Positions 33,468 through 42,477 are shown, counted from the stretch's first letter. The stretch is DNA of 64,000 nt from Clostridia bacterium (GCA_900766495.1 CAAFVM010000045.1:62001-126000), one strand, 5' to 3'. The notes: generated from the letters alone by a model not told the origin. Made by a program: numbers and translations.

Positions 33468-34967
33468 ATGAGAAAACATCTCAACCTACGACAACTTAAA
33501 TATAACATCTGGCTGTATTTCATATTGTATACGGCGGTAATAATTTTAACCGTATGGATATTGCAGGTAGTGTTTATGGACGGGTATTATCAACGCGTGC
33601 GCTACGACAGGCTTAAAAGCGAGGGCGGCGCGCTTGCCCGAAAAATGAACGAGCAGGAGCTTACCAACGAAAATATCGACGGGTGGGTTGCCTCCGCGGT
33701 AGACGCCAACGAATCGGGAATTTTTACCTATCTGTGTTATTATAAGCAAGACGGCGACGAGCAGAAAATGGTCGTCGAATCGATTTATTCTTACTTTTTA
33801 AGCGGAAGCGCGAAACCCGAAACCAACGGACCCGACGGAATAAAAGGCTCGTCTGTTTTTGCCGACAGCATACAAAAGCTCGATAAATCGGGCGAAACCA
33901 GCCTTTGTTATTATTACGACGCGCCCACGCAGGAAAAAGAAAAATTCTGCATATATCTCACCCGCGTTTCTAATCAGCTCGGCGATTATTACCTGTTTTT
34001 AATATCGTCGAGGACTTCGCTCGCCGAATCCATTTCGGTTGTGCAATATCAGCTTATTATAGTAACCGTGGTCGTCACAATCATATCGTTCGCGATTGCG
34101 TGGTCTATCGCAACCAGGCTTTCAGAACCTATACGTCGAATGTCGGGCACGGCTAAACGCTGGGCGGAGGGCGACAATTCGGTAGTGTTCCGCGGCAACA
34201 GCTACGACGAGCTTAACGAACTTGCCGAAGCGTTGAACTATGCGAAAGAGGGCATATCGAAGACGGGAACGTTGCAGCGCGACCTGCTTGCCAACGTTTC
34301 GCACGACCTGAAAACCCCGCTTACCATGATAAAGGCTTATGCCGAAATGATACGCGATATTTCAGGCGACAACAAGCAAAAACGCGACGCGCACACAAAC
34401 GTTATAATCGACGAAGCCGACCGCCTCGCCATGCTCGTCAACGATATTTTAGACCTTTCAAAGTTGCAAAACAGTGCCGATTCGGTTGCTATGTCGCAGG
34501 TAAACCTTTCAGAACTTGTCGAGCGCGTTATTTACAGATTTACCGATTTTACCGAAGCTTCGGGCTACACGCTCGATTCCGACATAGAATCAGACCTTTT
34601 CACCGAATGTAACGAACAGCAAATCGAGCAGGTGGTTTACAACCTTATAGGTAACTCGATAAACTACACGGGCGAAGACAAAACCGTAAAAATTTCGCTT
34701 AAACGCTCGGAGGGGCGCGGCTTACTGCTTGAAATTATCGATAGCGGAAAGGGCATAGCTCCCGACCAGATTGACACTATCTGGGAAAAATATTACAGAT
34801 TTTCCGAAACCCACCAGCGCCCGGTTAAAGGCACCGGGTTGGGGCTTTCCATAGTAAAAACCATTTTGCAAAACCACAAATTGCGTTTCGGCGTTATTTC
34901 TAAAAAGGACGTCGGCAGCAATTTCTTCGTTGAATTTAAGGATTTAGACAATGGACGAGAAAACTAA
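33468..34967 (+). CDS. Sensor histidine kinase
   Basis: A 499-residue membrane kinase. TM1 at about residues 14-38, an extracellular domain of some 150 residues, TM2 at about 192-215, HAMP at about 216-270, the HisKA box with His279 in NVSHDLKTPLTM, and an HATPase domain with the N-box NLIGNSINYTG, DSGKGI and GTGLGLSIV. All catalytic motifs intact. The signal is unknown. It overlaps the next membrane-protein gene by 17 bases, which suggests that the third protein is part of the same sensory unit. Confidence 0.93.
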   Translation: MRKHLNLRQLKYNIWLYFILYTAVIILTVWILQVVFMDGYYQRVRYDRLKSEGGALARKMNEQELTNENIDGWVASAVDANESGIFTYLCYYKQDGDEQKMVVESIYSYFLSGSAKPETNGPDGIKGSSVFADSIQKLDKSGETSLCYYYDAPTQEKEKFCIYLTRVSNQLGDYYLFLISSRTSLAESISVVQYQLIIVTVVVTIISFAIAWSIATRLSEPIRRMSGTAKRWAEGDNSVVFRGNSYDELNELAEALNYAKEGISKTGTLQRDLLANVSHDLKTPLTMIKAYAEMIRDISGDNKQKRDAHTNVIIDEADRLAMLVNDILDLSKLQNSADSVAMSQVNLSELVERVIYRFTDFTEASGYTLDSDIESDLFTECNEQQIEQVVYNLIGNSINYTGEDKTVKISLKRSEGRGLLLEIIDSGKGIAPDQIDTIWEKYYRFSETHQRPVKGTGLGLSIVKTILQNHKLRFGVISKKDVGSNFFVEFKDLDNGREN

Positions 34968-36048
34968 CGGCGAAATAGGCGTAGATCAAGGCGAAAAAAT
35001 AAATCGAGCAAAGCAGCTTTTAAGCGCCGAACGGCTTGAAGAAAACGAATATAAAGTAACGTCGTCGGTCATTGAACCGCCGCCCGAAAAAGTTGCGCAA
35101 AAGCCGCTAAAAATCACGTTTTTTACGGTTTTATTTTCGGCTTTATCGTTGCGCAGAACGGTTGGAACCGACCCGCGAATCCGCGCCGTTCGCCCGGTAA
35201 AAACGTTAAAATCGTTGATTCTTATAATAGTGCTTTCGGTTTTGTTTTTACTGCTTTTCGACTTTGTCGACGGCAAACTTATGCTTCCCGTCATAGTGGG
35301 GTTCTGCTCGGTTGCAATGCCGGTGCTTTTAATAACTTTAAACTTTGAACTATGTCCGAAAAAGAAAGTTTCTGGCATGCAGATTATTTCAACGTTCTGC
35401 ATAGGCGCGCTTTTATATGCGGCGATTTATGCGGTAACCAACGGGCTTTTGGTTCGCTACATTTATCAATCCACAATCGACGCGGTTATAATTCCCGCGC
35501 TGTGGGGGCTTACCGAACTGTTCGCTCTTTTAATTATAGTAAAAATTTACAGCATAACCGACCTGCCGTCCTGCATACTCATAGCCGTTTGCATAGGCAT
35601 GGGATTTTGTTTTTCGCGCAGTTTATTAAGGAATTTTACCGCGCTTTTTACCTCGATTGAGGTTATTTCCTCGTCGGGGTCGCCTTATAACGGGCTTGGA
35701 ATTTTAGACGACCCCGAATTTATGAAAAACAGCGTTAACCAAATGCTTGCAATCGTGCCGTGGACGGGGGTGTATTATCCCGTAATGTTCGCGTGCTGGT
35801 CGGTGGTAATAGGTAACGTCGCTTCTTCGGACGGGCGGCTTAAAAGCGGCGGCAAAAAAGAACGCCCGGTTTCCATTTACCTTATGCTGGTTATGGTTAT
35901 AGTTACTTATATGCTGTGCGAGTTTCAAACCTCGTTCGGCGGATTCGATATAATTTTAAAAGTATTCTGCGCGCTTATTTCGCTTATGGCGGCAATCAGG
36001 CAGCTTAACGTTTCTATAAGCCGAAGCCTCGATTCTTCGGAAAACTGA
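34951..36048 (+). CDS. Polytopic membrane protein, PrsW-like without the full motif
   Basis: A 365-residue protein with a hydrophilic N-terminus (about 1-50) and eight or so membrane segments. PALWGLTELFALLIIVKI followed by IAVCIGMGFCFSRSLL resembles the two core helices of PrsW-type intramembrane glutamic proteases, but the catalytic Glu-Glu pair is reduced to Thr-Glu and the second-helix Glu is replaced by Arg. It starts inside the kinase gene. It may be an accessory sensor for the two-component system or an inactive protease; both are inferences and the family assignment is tentative. Confidence 0.55.
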   Translation: MDEKTNGEIGVDQGEKINRAKQLLSAERLEENEYKVTSSVIEPPPEKVAQKPLKITFFTVLFSALSLRRTVGTDPRIRAVRPVKTLKSLILIIVLSVLFLLLFDFVDGKLMLPVIVGFCSVAMPVLLITLNFELCPKKKVSGMQIISTFCIGALLYAAIYAVTNGLLVRYIYQSTIDAVIIPALWGLTELFALLIIVKIYSITDLPSCILIAVCIGMGFCFSRSLLRNFTALFTSIEVISSSGSPYNGLGILDDPEFMKNSVNQMLAIVPWTGVYYPVMFACWSVVIGNVASSDGRLKSGGKKERPVSIYLMLVMVIVTYMLCEFQTSFGGFDIILKVFCALISLMAAIRQLNVSISRSLDSSEN

Positions 36049-36217
36049 TTTTTGATTTTAAGTTGCTTAAACGCGGCGATATTTTTGCGGCGTTTGCAGG
36101 TGATTTCGCGACACGTAAAAATACGCAAAATTCGTTTTATAACGCGCGATTTTATTATTTATTACGATTTATATTTTTTCTATTTTATAACAGACGAAAA
36201 GGGGAGAAACTTAAAGA

Positions 36218-36961
36218 ATGCCCATTTACCGATTTGCCGATTTTAACGTAAAAATAACTCCGCGTTTCAAATATTCGGGCGAGCTTCTTGCTCCGTATAA
36301 AATAAGCGAAAGCGGCGAGTTCGATTTTTCGGCTACGGCGAGCGAAAAAGACATTCGCGCGGAGTTTGAAAACGACAAGGCTTTTCCGCCCGCGTATCAC
36401 GAAAGTCTTTGCATTCTTCGCAATCTTTCGCGCGCGCTTTCAAATACGGGCAACGGGTTTTTATTTCATGCTTCTACCGTCGCGTATAAGGGCAAAGCTT
36501 ACGCGTTTACAGCGGCAAGCGGAACGGTCAAGTCAACGCACACGGCGCTTTTGAAAAATCTTTTGGGCGACGAGCTTGTTTACGTCAACGACGACAAGCC
36601 TTTCGTTCGCTATTTTCAAAGCGAAAAAACTTTTTACGCATACGGCAACTGTTGGAACGGCAAGCATTCGCTCGGCGAAAACGTGAAATTCCCGCTTGCG
36701 GCGATAGTTTTTTTGACCCGAGGCGAAAAAAATTCGGTAACGAAAATTACAGAGCCGCTTGAATGTCTGCCCGAAATTTTAAGCCAAACGCTTTACCCGG
36801 AAGACGAAAAACAAGCGGAAAATCTTTTTAATTTGTTGCAAACGGCGTTTGAAACCATTCCTTTTTATAAACTAAAATGCAATATGGAAAGCGACGCGCC
36901 CGTAACGTCTTTCGAAAACATTCTTTGCGATAAAACGAGCGCGGGCGGCGGTGCAATATGA
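36218..36961 (+). CDS. HPr kinase/phosphorylase-like protein with degenerate P-loop
   Basis: A 247-residue protein. FLFHASTVAYKGKAYAFTAASGTVKSTHT at about 83-109 (shown in part) is the position of the HprK-type P-loop; the usual GxSGxGKST has become AASGTVKST (99-107), with Val in place of a glycine. NDDKP (124-128) fits the downstream acidic motif. Homologues accompany PqqD-like proteins in lasso-peptide and related clusters, some as peptide kinases. AAGGGGAG lies upstream. The gene overlaps the ABC exporter gene by ATGA. Substrate unknown; kinase activity uncertain because of the loop change. Confidence 0.65.
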   Translation: MPIYRFADFNVKITPRFKYSGELLAPYKISESGEFDFSATASEKDIRAEFENDKAFPPAYHESLCILRNLSRALSNTGNGFLFHASTVAYKGKAYAFTAASGTVKSTHTALLKNLLGDELVYVNDDKPFVRYFQSEKTFYAYGNCWNGKHSLGENVKFPLAAIVFLTRGEKNSVTKITEPLECLPEILSQTLYPEDEKQAENLFNLLQTAFETIPFYKLKCNMESDAPVTSFENILCDKTSAGGGAI

Positions 36962-38643
36962 AAAAAAACAGAATAAACCGCAAAAATTCGGGCGGAGAAC
37001 GACTCATATCCATTTTACGAAAAACTTACGCGAAAAACATTGTTTTTATCACGTTTTTATCGGTTTTCGCAAGCGCGTTTTCGCTGGCGTTCGCATATTT
37101 AACAAAATATATCGTAAATTCGGCGCTGAATTCCGAAAGCAAACTGACCGTAATTTTTATATCGGCAACCGTTTGTTGCTTGCTGCTCCGCATAATATCG
37201 CGCTGTTTTTACAACTTTTATTCAGAGAAACTAAACGCGAAAATCTCGCTTGATTTGCGACAAAAAGCCTTTTCGGCGCTTATAAAAGGCGATATTTCGG
37301 GCGTTGAAAAATTTCACAGCGGCGAAATAATGAACAGGCTTACTTCCGACGCCGCCGAAATCGCCGCAGACACCACGGCTATCGCGCCCGCCGCCGCAGG
37401 GCTTATTATTCAACTTTGCGGCACGCTCGCGTTACTTTTTACAATCGACTATTTGTTTGCCGTTATTTTTCTTTCAGGCAGCCTTTTAACCGCCGCCACG
37501 GTGGGGCTTTACAGGTCGAAAATTAAAAATTACCGCAAGCGCACGCTTGATAACGAGGGGCGTTCGCGCAGTTACATTCAAGATAATTTAAGCGCGGTTT
37601 TAACCGTAAAAACCTATAACGCCGAAGAAAAAACGGCGGAAAAATCGTGGTTTTATTCTAACGAGCTTGAAAAAGCCGTGATAAGCCGAGCCAAACTTTC
37701 CTCGACAATGAACGCGCTTTATTCGTTTATAGGCAACGCGGGGCTGATTTTTGCAATAATCTGGTTCGGGGCGGGGCTGATGCGCGGAGCAGCCGATTAC
37801 GGCGCCGCAACGGCGGTTATTTTGCTTCTTTTAAACGTTTCTCAACCGATTAACGCAATTTCGGGCGTGATTTCTGCGTTTTACACGCGTTCGGTAAGTG
37901 CGGAAAGGCTTTTCGAATTGCAAAACGGCGAGCAAAATAACACAAAGAAAGTAGAACTTAACGATTTTAATAAAATTTGTTTCGACAACGTAAGTTTTTC
38001 CTATTCTACTCAAAACGTTTTAAACGGCGCGTCGTTTTGCATTAAAAAAGGAGATAAAATCGCGTTTACGGGTGTGAGCGGAGCGGGAAAAACTACCGTT
38101 TTCAAATTGCTTTCGGGCGTTTATAAGCCGAGCGGTGGAAACGTAGTTATATATTCCGACGAGAATGCGAGCAAAAAAACGTTTGCACCAGACGAAATCA
38201 GCGGGCTTTTCGCTTTCGTTCCGCAGGGCAACTTTTTAATGAGCGGCACCGTGCGCGAAAATCTTACGTTTTTTGCAGATACTGCGCCGAGCGACGAAGA
38301 AATTAAATCCGCGCTTGAAATTTCCTGCGCGAATTTCGTTTTCGATATGCAGGGTGGCTTGGAGCGCGAACTTAAAGAACGCGGCGGCGGACTTTCAGAG
38401 GGGCAGATTCAAAGGCTCGCAATAGCCAGGGCGCTTCTTACAAACCGAAAAATCATATTGTTCGACGAAGCGACTTCGGCTTTAGACGAAGCCACCGAAA
38501 AACGCCTTATGCAGAATTTGTGCGCTTTGAAAAACAAAACCTGCATATTCGTTAGCCATAGAAAAACCGCGCTCGAACAGTTTAGCGAAGTTTACGAAAT
38601 CACTTCAAACGGGCAAATCGAGCGAAAAGAAATCAACTCGTAA
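36958..38643 (+). CDS. ABC exporter, fused membrane and ATPase domains
   Basis: A 561-residue half-transporter. Residues 1-330 hold six membrane helices of type I exporter fold; the ATPase has Walker A GVSGAGKTT at about 371-379, the signature LSEGQ near 479 and Walker B IILFDEATSALD near 500, then the switch His in VSHRKT. There is no N-terminal C39 peptidase domain, so if it exports a peptide the leader must be removed by another enzyme, for which the S26-type peptidase two genes on is the candidate. Coupled to the HprK-like gene by a four-base overlap. Confidence 0.9.
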   Translation: MKKNRINRKNSGGERLISILRKTYAKNIVFITFLSVFASAFSLAFAYLTKYIVNSALNSESKLTVIFISATVCCLLLRIISRCFYNFYSEKLNAKISLDLRQKAFSALIKGDISGVEKFHSGEIMNRLTSDAAEIAADTTAIAPAAAGLIIQLCGTLALLFTIDYLFAVIFLSGSLLTAATVGLYRSKIKNYRKRTLDNEGRSRSYIQDNLSAVLTVKTYNAEEKTAEKSWFYSNELEKAVISRAKLSSTMNALYSFIGNAGLIFAIIWFGAGLMRGAADYGAATAVILLLLNVSQPINAISGVISAFYTRSVSAERLFELQNGEQNNTKKVELNDFNKICFDNVSFSYSTQNVLNGASFCIKKGDKIAFTGVSGAGKTTVFKLLSGVYKPSGGNVVIYSDENASKKTFAPDEISGLFAFVPQGNFLMSGTVRENLTFFADTAPSDEEIKSALEISCANFVFDMQGGLERELKERGGGLSEGQIQRLAIARALLTNRKIILFDEATSALDEATEKRLMQNLCALKNKTCIFVSHRKTALEQFSEVYEITSNGQIERKEINS

Positions 38644-38653
38644 AAAATTAAAA

Positions 38654-38691
38654 AATATAATTCGGGTAAAATAATATAATTCGGGTAAAAT
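38654..38691 (+). repeat. Perfect tandem duplication of 19 bp before the pqqD-like gene
   Basis: AATATAATTCGGGTAAAAT occurs twice without a gap (38654-38672 and 38673-38691) and the second copy ends directly at the ATG. Each unit contains TATAAT and a CGGGT sequence. Confidence 0.9.
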
Positions 38692-38976
38692 ATGAAACTT
38701 AACAAAGACTTTATTTTAAAAGATATGAAAGGCGCCGACGGCGAAATTACTTACTACGCCATAGCAGTGGGTAAAACCGCAAAAAATTTTAAAGGCATGG
38801 TTAAGCTTAACGATTCGGCGGCGTTTATGTGGAACAGCATAAAACAAGGAGCCGACAGCGAAGCCAAAATTACCGAAGCGCTTACGAAAGAATATGCGAT
38901 CAGCGACGAGCAGGCGAAAAGCGACGTTGCCGAAGTAATTAAAAGTCTTCGCGAAATCGGCGCGATAATCGACTGA
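38692..38976 (+). CDS. PqqD-like peptide-binding protein
   Basis: A 94-residue PqqD-family protein. The fold is visible as VGKTAKNFKGMVKLNDSAAFMWNSI, then an amphipathic helix pair (ITEALTKEYAISDEQAKSDVAEVIKSLREIGAI). PqqD proteins bind the leader of a ribosomally made peptide and deliver it to a modifying enzyme. Here no radical-SAM or cyclase gene is adjacent; the modifying partner may be the HprK-like protein. Upstream is a duplicated 19-bp unit rather than a normal ribosome binding site. Confidence 0.85.
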   Translation: MKLNKDFILKDMKGADGEITYYAIAVGKTAKNFKGMVKLNDSAAFMWNSIKQGADSEAKITEALTKEYAISDEQAKSDVAEVIKSLREIGAIID

Positions 38977-38987
38977 TTTTTTTTGTT

Positions 38988-39458
38988 ATGGCAAAGCATA
39001 ATGAACAATTCGCGGGCGAAAAACTCGGCGAAATAGAACGTTGCCTTAAAGAAAACGGTTCTTATATTTCAACCACGCAGGGCATAAGCATGCGCCCCAT
39101 GCTGAAAAGCGGGCGCGACGTCATAGTAGTTCTGCCGAAAACCGAAAGGCTTAAAAAATTCGACGTGGCGCTTTATAAACGCGGCGAAGTTTACGTTTTG
39201 CACCGCGTTATAAAAGTAGAACCGGACGGTTATGTTATTCGCGGCGACAACACATATTACGACGAAATTGTACCCGAAAATTGCGTTATAGGCGTTTTAA
39301 GCGAGTTTTTCAATAAAAAGCGTACCGTAAAAGTTACCGACGAAAAATATTTGAAATACGTTGCGCGCAACCAAAAAAGTTATAAGATTCGCAAAGTAAA
39401 AAACGACTTTATAACCGCTGTAAAAGACGTTGTAAAAAAAATAATAGGCAGAAAATAA
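38988..39458 (+). CDS. S26-type (SipW-like) peptidase without membrane anchor
   Basis: A 156-residue protein. GISMRPML has the nucleophile Ser34, and VLHRVIKVEPDGYVIRGDN has His72 and the RGDN box (85-88), the Ser-His arrangement of SipW/ER-type signal peptidases rather than the Ser-Lys dyad. There is no N-terminal membrane helix; the C-terminal 30 residues are basic and amphipathic. It probably processes a peptide substrate of this cassette. It begins 11 bases after the PqqD-like gene with no Shine-Dalgarno sequence. Confidence 0.8.
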   Translation: MAKHNEQFAGEKLGEIERCLKENGSYISTTQGISMRPMLKSGRDVIVVLPKTERLKKFDVALYKRGEVYVLHRVIKVEPDGYVIRGDNTYYDEIVPENCVIGVLSEFFNKKRTVKVTDEKYLKYVARNQKSYKIRKVKNDFITAVKDVVKKIIGRK

Positions 39459-39475
39459 CAGAATTTTGCGCAGAA

Positions 39476-39792
39476 AAGTCCCCGTAATTGCAAAAAGCGG
39501 GGGAAAGCCCTTTTGCAAAGTTATCTGCCGCAAATGCCGAGCCGAGAAATCCCGCAAGCGTAACCCCGATTTGTATTGTGGAAAGAAATTTCGTCGGTTC
39601 TTTTATTATTTTCAATAGTTTTATGGCTTTTTTATTGCCATCATCTGCGCGAGCCTTTACTTTCTTTTCGTTCAAAGATATGATTGCAATTTCTGTTGCG
39701 ACAAAAAAAGCGTTGAGTAGGATAAGTACTAATTGCAAAAGCAAACTGGTAGAATGTGTCCAATATGTAAGTTCTCCTTGTAATATGCACAC
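39476..39792 (-). pseudogene. Truncated CNNM/DUF21 (CorC/hemolysin-like) gene
   Basis: Read on the reverse strand, residues of LLLQLVLILLNAFFVATEIA through FLSTIQIGVTLAGFLGSAFAADN (shown as landmarks) match the start of the DUF21 membrane domain of CNNM/CorC transporters. After about 90 codons similarity stops and the frame runs into the end of the S26 peptidase gene; the remaining 300 or more residues of the family (DUF21 remainder, CBS pair, CorC_HlyC) are missing. It follows kdpE by 32 bases in the same direction, so it is the clipped last gene of the potassium module. Confidence 0.75.
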
Positions 39793-39824
39793 CGAATGTT
39801 ATATCAGCGGTTTAATTTCAATGT

Positions 39825-40526
39825 TTAATCGTCAATCTTTATCATTCTGTACCCGATGCCGACGTGAGTTTGAATATATTGCGGCGAATCGGCGGACGGT
39901 TCGATTTTTTTGCGTAAAGTAGCCATAAATACACGCAGAGAAGCAATATTACTTTCCCATGCCGCACCCCATATTTTTTGCGTAATAAAAGTGTGGGTAA
40001 GCACTTTTCCGACGTTTCTTGACAGCAAACAAAGCAATTTATACTCGATAGGGGTAAGGTGGAGTTCTTCTCCGTTAAGGTATGCGCAACCTGCGCCATA
40101 ATCTATTTTCAGATTTCCGTTGACAAAAACCGATTCGGATTTGTTTGTCGATTGTATTGCAAGAAGCCTTCTTTGCGTAACTCTTATTCTTGCAAGCAAT
40201 TCTTCGACGGAAAACGGTTTTGTCAGATAATCGTCCGCTCCGGCATCCAACGCGTCGATTTTATCCTTATCTTCGGCGCGAGCGCTGATTACGATAATAG
40301 GCATTTCAGACCAAGAGCGTATTTTTCCGATAACGTCCACGCCGTCGATATCCGGCAAGCCCAAATCAAGCAGAACAATGTCCGGATTATGAGAAGACGC
40401 TTGCATAACGGCGCTTTCTCCGTTTGTTGCGGTAATATAATCGTAGCCGTGAGTTTTCAAAGTCGTTCCGATAAGGTTACGGACGGGCGCGTCGTCTTCC
40501 ACGACTAAAATCAGTAAGTTATTCAT
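39825..40526 (-). CDS. kdpE: KdpE-like response regulator
   Basis: A 233-residue OmpR-family regulator. Acidic residues in VVEDDAP, phospho-acceptor Asp54 in VLLDLGLPDIDG, and KPFSVEELLAR in the receiver; the winged helix has HLTPIEYKLLCLLSRN and the QIHVGIGYRM-like C-terminus typical of KdpE. It overlaps kdpD by eight bases. The structural genes kdpFABC are absent here; the likely target is the ktrAB operon of the same module. Confidence 0.92.
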   Translation of the reverse strand: MNNLLILVVEDDAPVRNLIGTTLKTHGYDYITATNGESAVMQASSHNPDIVLLDLGLPDIDGVDVIGKIRSWSEMPIIVISARAEDKDKIDALDAGADDYLTKPFSVEELLARIRVTQRRLLAIQSTNKSESVFVNGNLKIDYGAGCAYLNGEELHLTPIEYKLLCLLSRNVGKVLTHTFITQKIWGAAWESNIASLRVFMATLRKKIEPSADSPQYIQTHVGIGYRMIKIDD

Positions 40527-42477
40527 GAATTTCCACCTCCCCGACGGGCAATGTAAAGGTAAATATCGCGCCGTGCGGAACGTTGTCGGTTATTGTTATT
40601 TCTCCGCAGTGCGCGTTTATGATGGATTTACACAACGAAAGTCCCAACCCGACACTGCGACGACAATCGACAATTTTGTTTGCTCCTGTATAAAACATAT
40701 CGAACACCCGCGATTTTTGTTCGTCTGCAATTCCGTTTCCGTTATCCGCCACGCTTACGCTGACTGTTTCTTCGTTTCTTTTTGCCGTAATCGTAATTTG
40801 CGAATCGGACGGTGTGTATTTAATAGCGTTGTCTAAAAGATTGATTAAAACCTGCACGATAAGCCGAGCGTCCATTTTTGCAAGAATCAACTCGTCTTGT
40901 TGTATCACGGTAATTTTTTGCATTTCGCTTTTCTTATGAATATGCTTCAATGCTTCGGCTATTACGTCGCCGACAAGTTCCGTCGTCAAATTTATATTCA
41001 TTCTGCCTTCTTCAAGACGCGTTACCGCAAGCAGATTTTCAACCAGATTGATAAGCCAAAGCGAATCGCCGTAAATATCTTCGTATATTTGTTTTTTTGT
41101 CGCGTCGTCAATATCGTTACCGTTTGAAATCAGATTGCTCGCATTGCCCGAAATGGAAGTAAGCGGCGTGCGAAGATCATGCGATATGGAACGAAGCAGG
41201 TTTGCGCGCAACTGTTCGTTTTTGGCTAAAACGGCGGCGCGTTCTCTTTCTTTGGCGTTTATGATTCCGTCAATTGCGATTGCGCATTCACCGATAACGG
41301 AAACCACAATGCTTTCGTTAAAAGAATCAATTGGTTTTTCTCCGACAAAAATGCCTATTGCACCGTAGTTTTTGCCGTTTTTGCATATCGGGAAAAACGT
41401 ATAGTCGCTTTCAGGGCAAATATCCGTTCCTTTCCCTTCTTTTATGTTGTTTTTCGTTACTTGCCAAGCAATTTGCTCGCAGTCGGACGGTATGGCGGAA
41501 GAGTCGTTTTCAGTCGGTGAAATATATATTTTTTGTGCCTTATTGTCAAATACAACTATCTTTCGGTTTAACAGCCTTTGCAATTGATTCGCCGTAACCT
41601 GAAATATTTCCGTTTCATCGGACGCTTTCTGAATCAATTGGTTCGCATCGAACAGAATTTTTGTTCGATATGCCGTTTGAGTTGCCTGACGTTCCCGAGT
41701 TTTCAGTTTTTCGGTTGTTCCGCCTATGATGAGAGATGCCGCAAGCATAATTACGAAAGTGACTGGGTAGCCGCTTCCGTATGCCAGAAACGAAAATCTC
41801 GGTTCGGTAAAAAGAAAATTAAAAACCAGAACGCTCGCAACGGACGATATAACCCAACAGATTTTGCTTTTTGTCAGTATAGCGGTAATCAAAACACCAA
41901 GCATATAAATCGTAATGATATTTGCTTCGGTAAAACCGAGAATTGAAAAAAGATATCCGAGCAAAGTTGAAAGTAACAGTAAGACTGTTGAAACCGCCGA
42001 TTCTTTGAGAATTTTTACAAAATGCGGTTTTTCAAAAAGTTTTTTCTTACTTTTTGCTATAACGGCATCGCTGTCGGGAATGATATGTATATCGACATTA
42101 GGAGCAAGCGATATTAGTTTTTCGGTTAAAGTCGGTTTGCCTATAAAGCGCCGCTTACCGATAACGGTTCGTCCGATTACTATTTTAGTAACGCCGGAAA
42201 GACGGGCATATTCCGCAATTTGAAACGCAATGTCGTCTCCGCATACGGTAACTATCGACGCGCCGTTCGTTTCTGCAAAATGAATATTTGCAAGTAACCG
42301 TTCCGTATCATCCGTTGTCATAGATTCAGAGTCGGGAGTTTTTACATATAATGCCGTGAACGATGAATCGAATGCTTTTGCCATTGCTGCCGCTGTTTGA
42401 ATTATTTTCGTGTTTGAAGGCGCGGAAGACAAACAAACCAATATATGTTCTTTGTTATTTGTAAACACTTTTCCCAT
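40519..42477 (-). CDS. kdpD: KdpD-like sensor kinase lacking the N-terminal KdpD domain
   Basis: A 652-residue kinase. It begins with the universal-stress-protein domain (ILVCLSSAPSNTKIIQTAAAMA, about 12-140), then four close membrane helices of DUF4118 (about 170-260), a GAF-like region, HisKA with His433 (SISHDLRTPLTS) and an intact HATPase. The roughly 210-residue Walker-A sensor domain of E. coli KdpD is missing, so this is the short form. Coupled to kdpE. Probably senses potassium or turgor for the ktr genes; inference from context. Confidence 0.9.
   Translation of the reverse strand: MGKVFTNNKEHILVCLSSAPSNTKIIQTAAAMAKAFDSSFTALYVKTPDSESMTTDDTERLLANIHFAETNGASIVTVCGDDIAFQIAEYARLSGVTKIVIGRTVIGKRRFIGKPTLTEKLISLAPNVDIHIIPDSDAVIAKSKKKLFEKPHFVKILKESAVSTVLLLLSTLLGYLFSILGFTEANIITIYMLGVLITAILTKSKICWVISSVASVLVFNFLFTEPRFSFLAYGSGYPVTFVIMLAASLIIGGTTEKLKTRERQATQTAYRTKILFDANQLIQKASDETEIFQVTANQLQRLLNRKIVVFDNKAQKIYISPTENDSSAIPSDCEQIAWQVTKNNIKEGKGTDICPESDYTFFPICKNGKNYGAIGIFVGEKPIDSFNESIVVSVIGECAIAIDGIINAKERERAAVLAKNEQLRANLLRSISHDLRTPLTSISGNASNLISNGNDIDDATKKQIYEDIYGDSLWLINLVENLLAVTRLEEGRMNINLTTELVGDVIAEALKHIHKKSEMQKITVIQQDELILAKMDARLIVQVLINLLDNAIKYTPSDSQITITAKRNEETVSVSVADNGNGIADEQKSRVFDMFYTGANKIVDCRRSVGLGLSLCKSIINAHCGEITITDNVPHGAIFTFTLPVGEVEIHE

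Noticed and set aside
36063..36251. Short frame before the HprK-like gene as RiPP precursor
   Set aside because: No ribosome binding site, it overlaps the start of the next gene, and it has neither a leader-core layout nor composition typical of a precursor.
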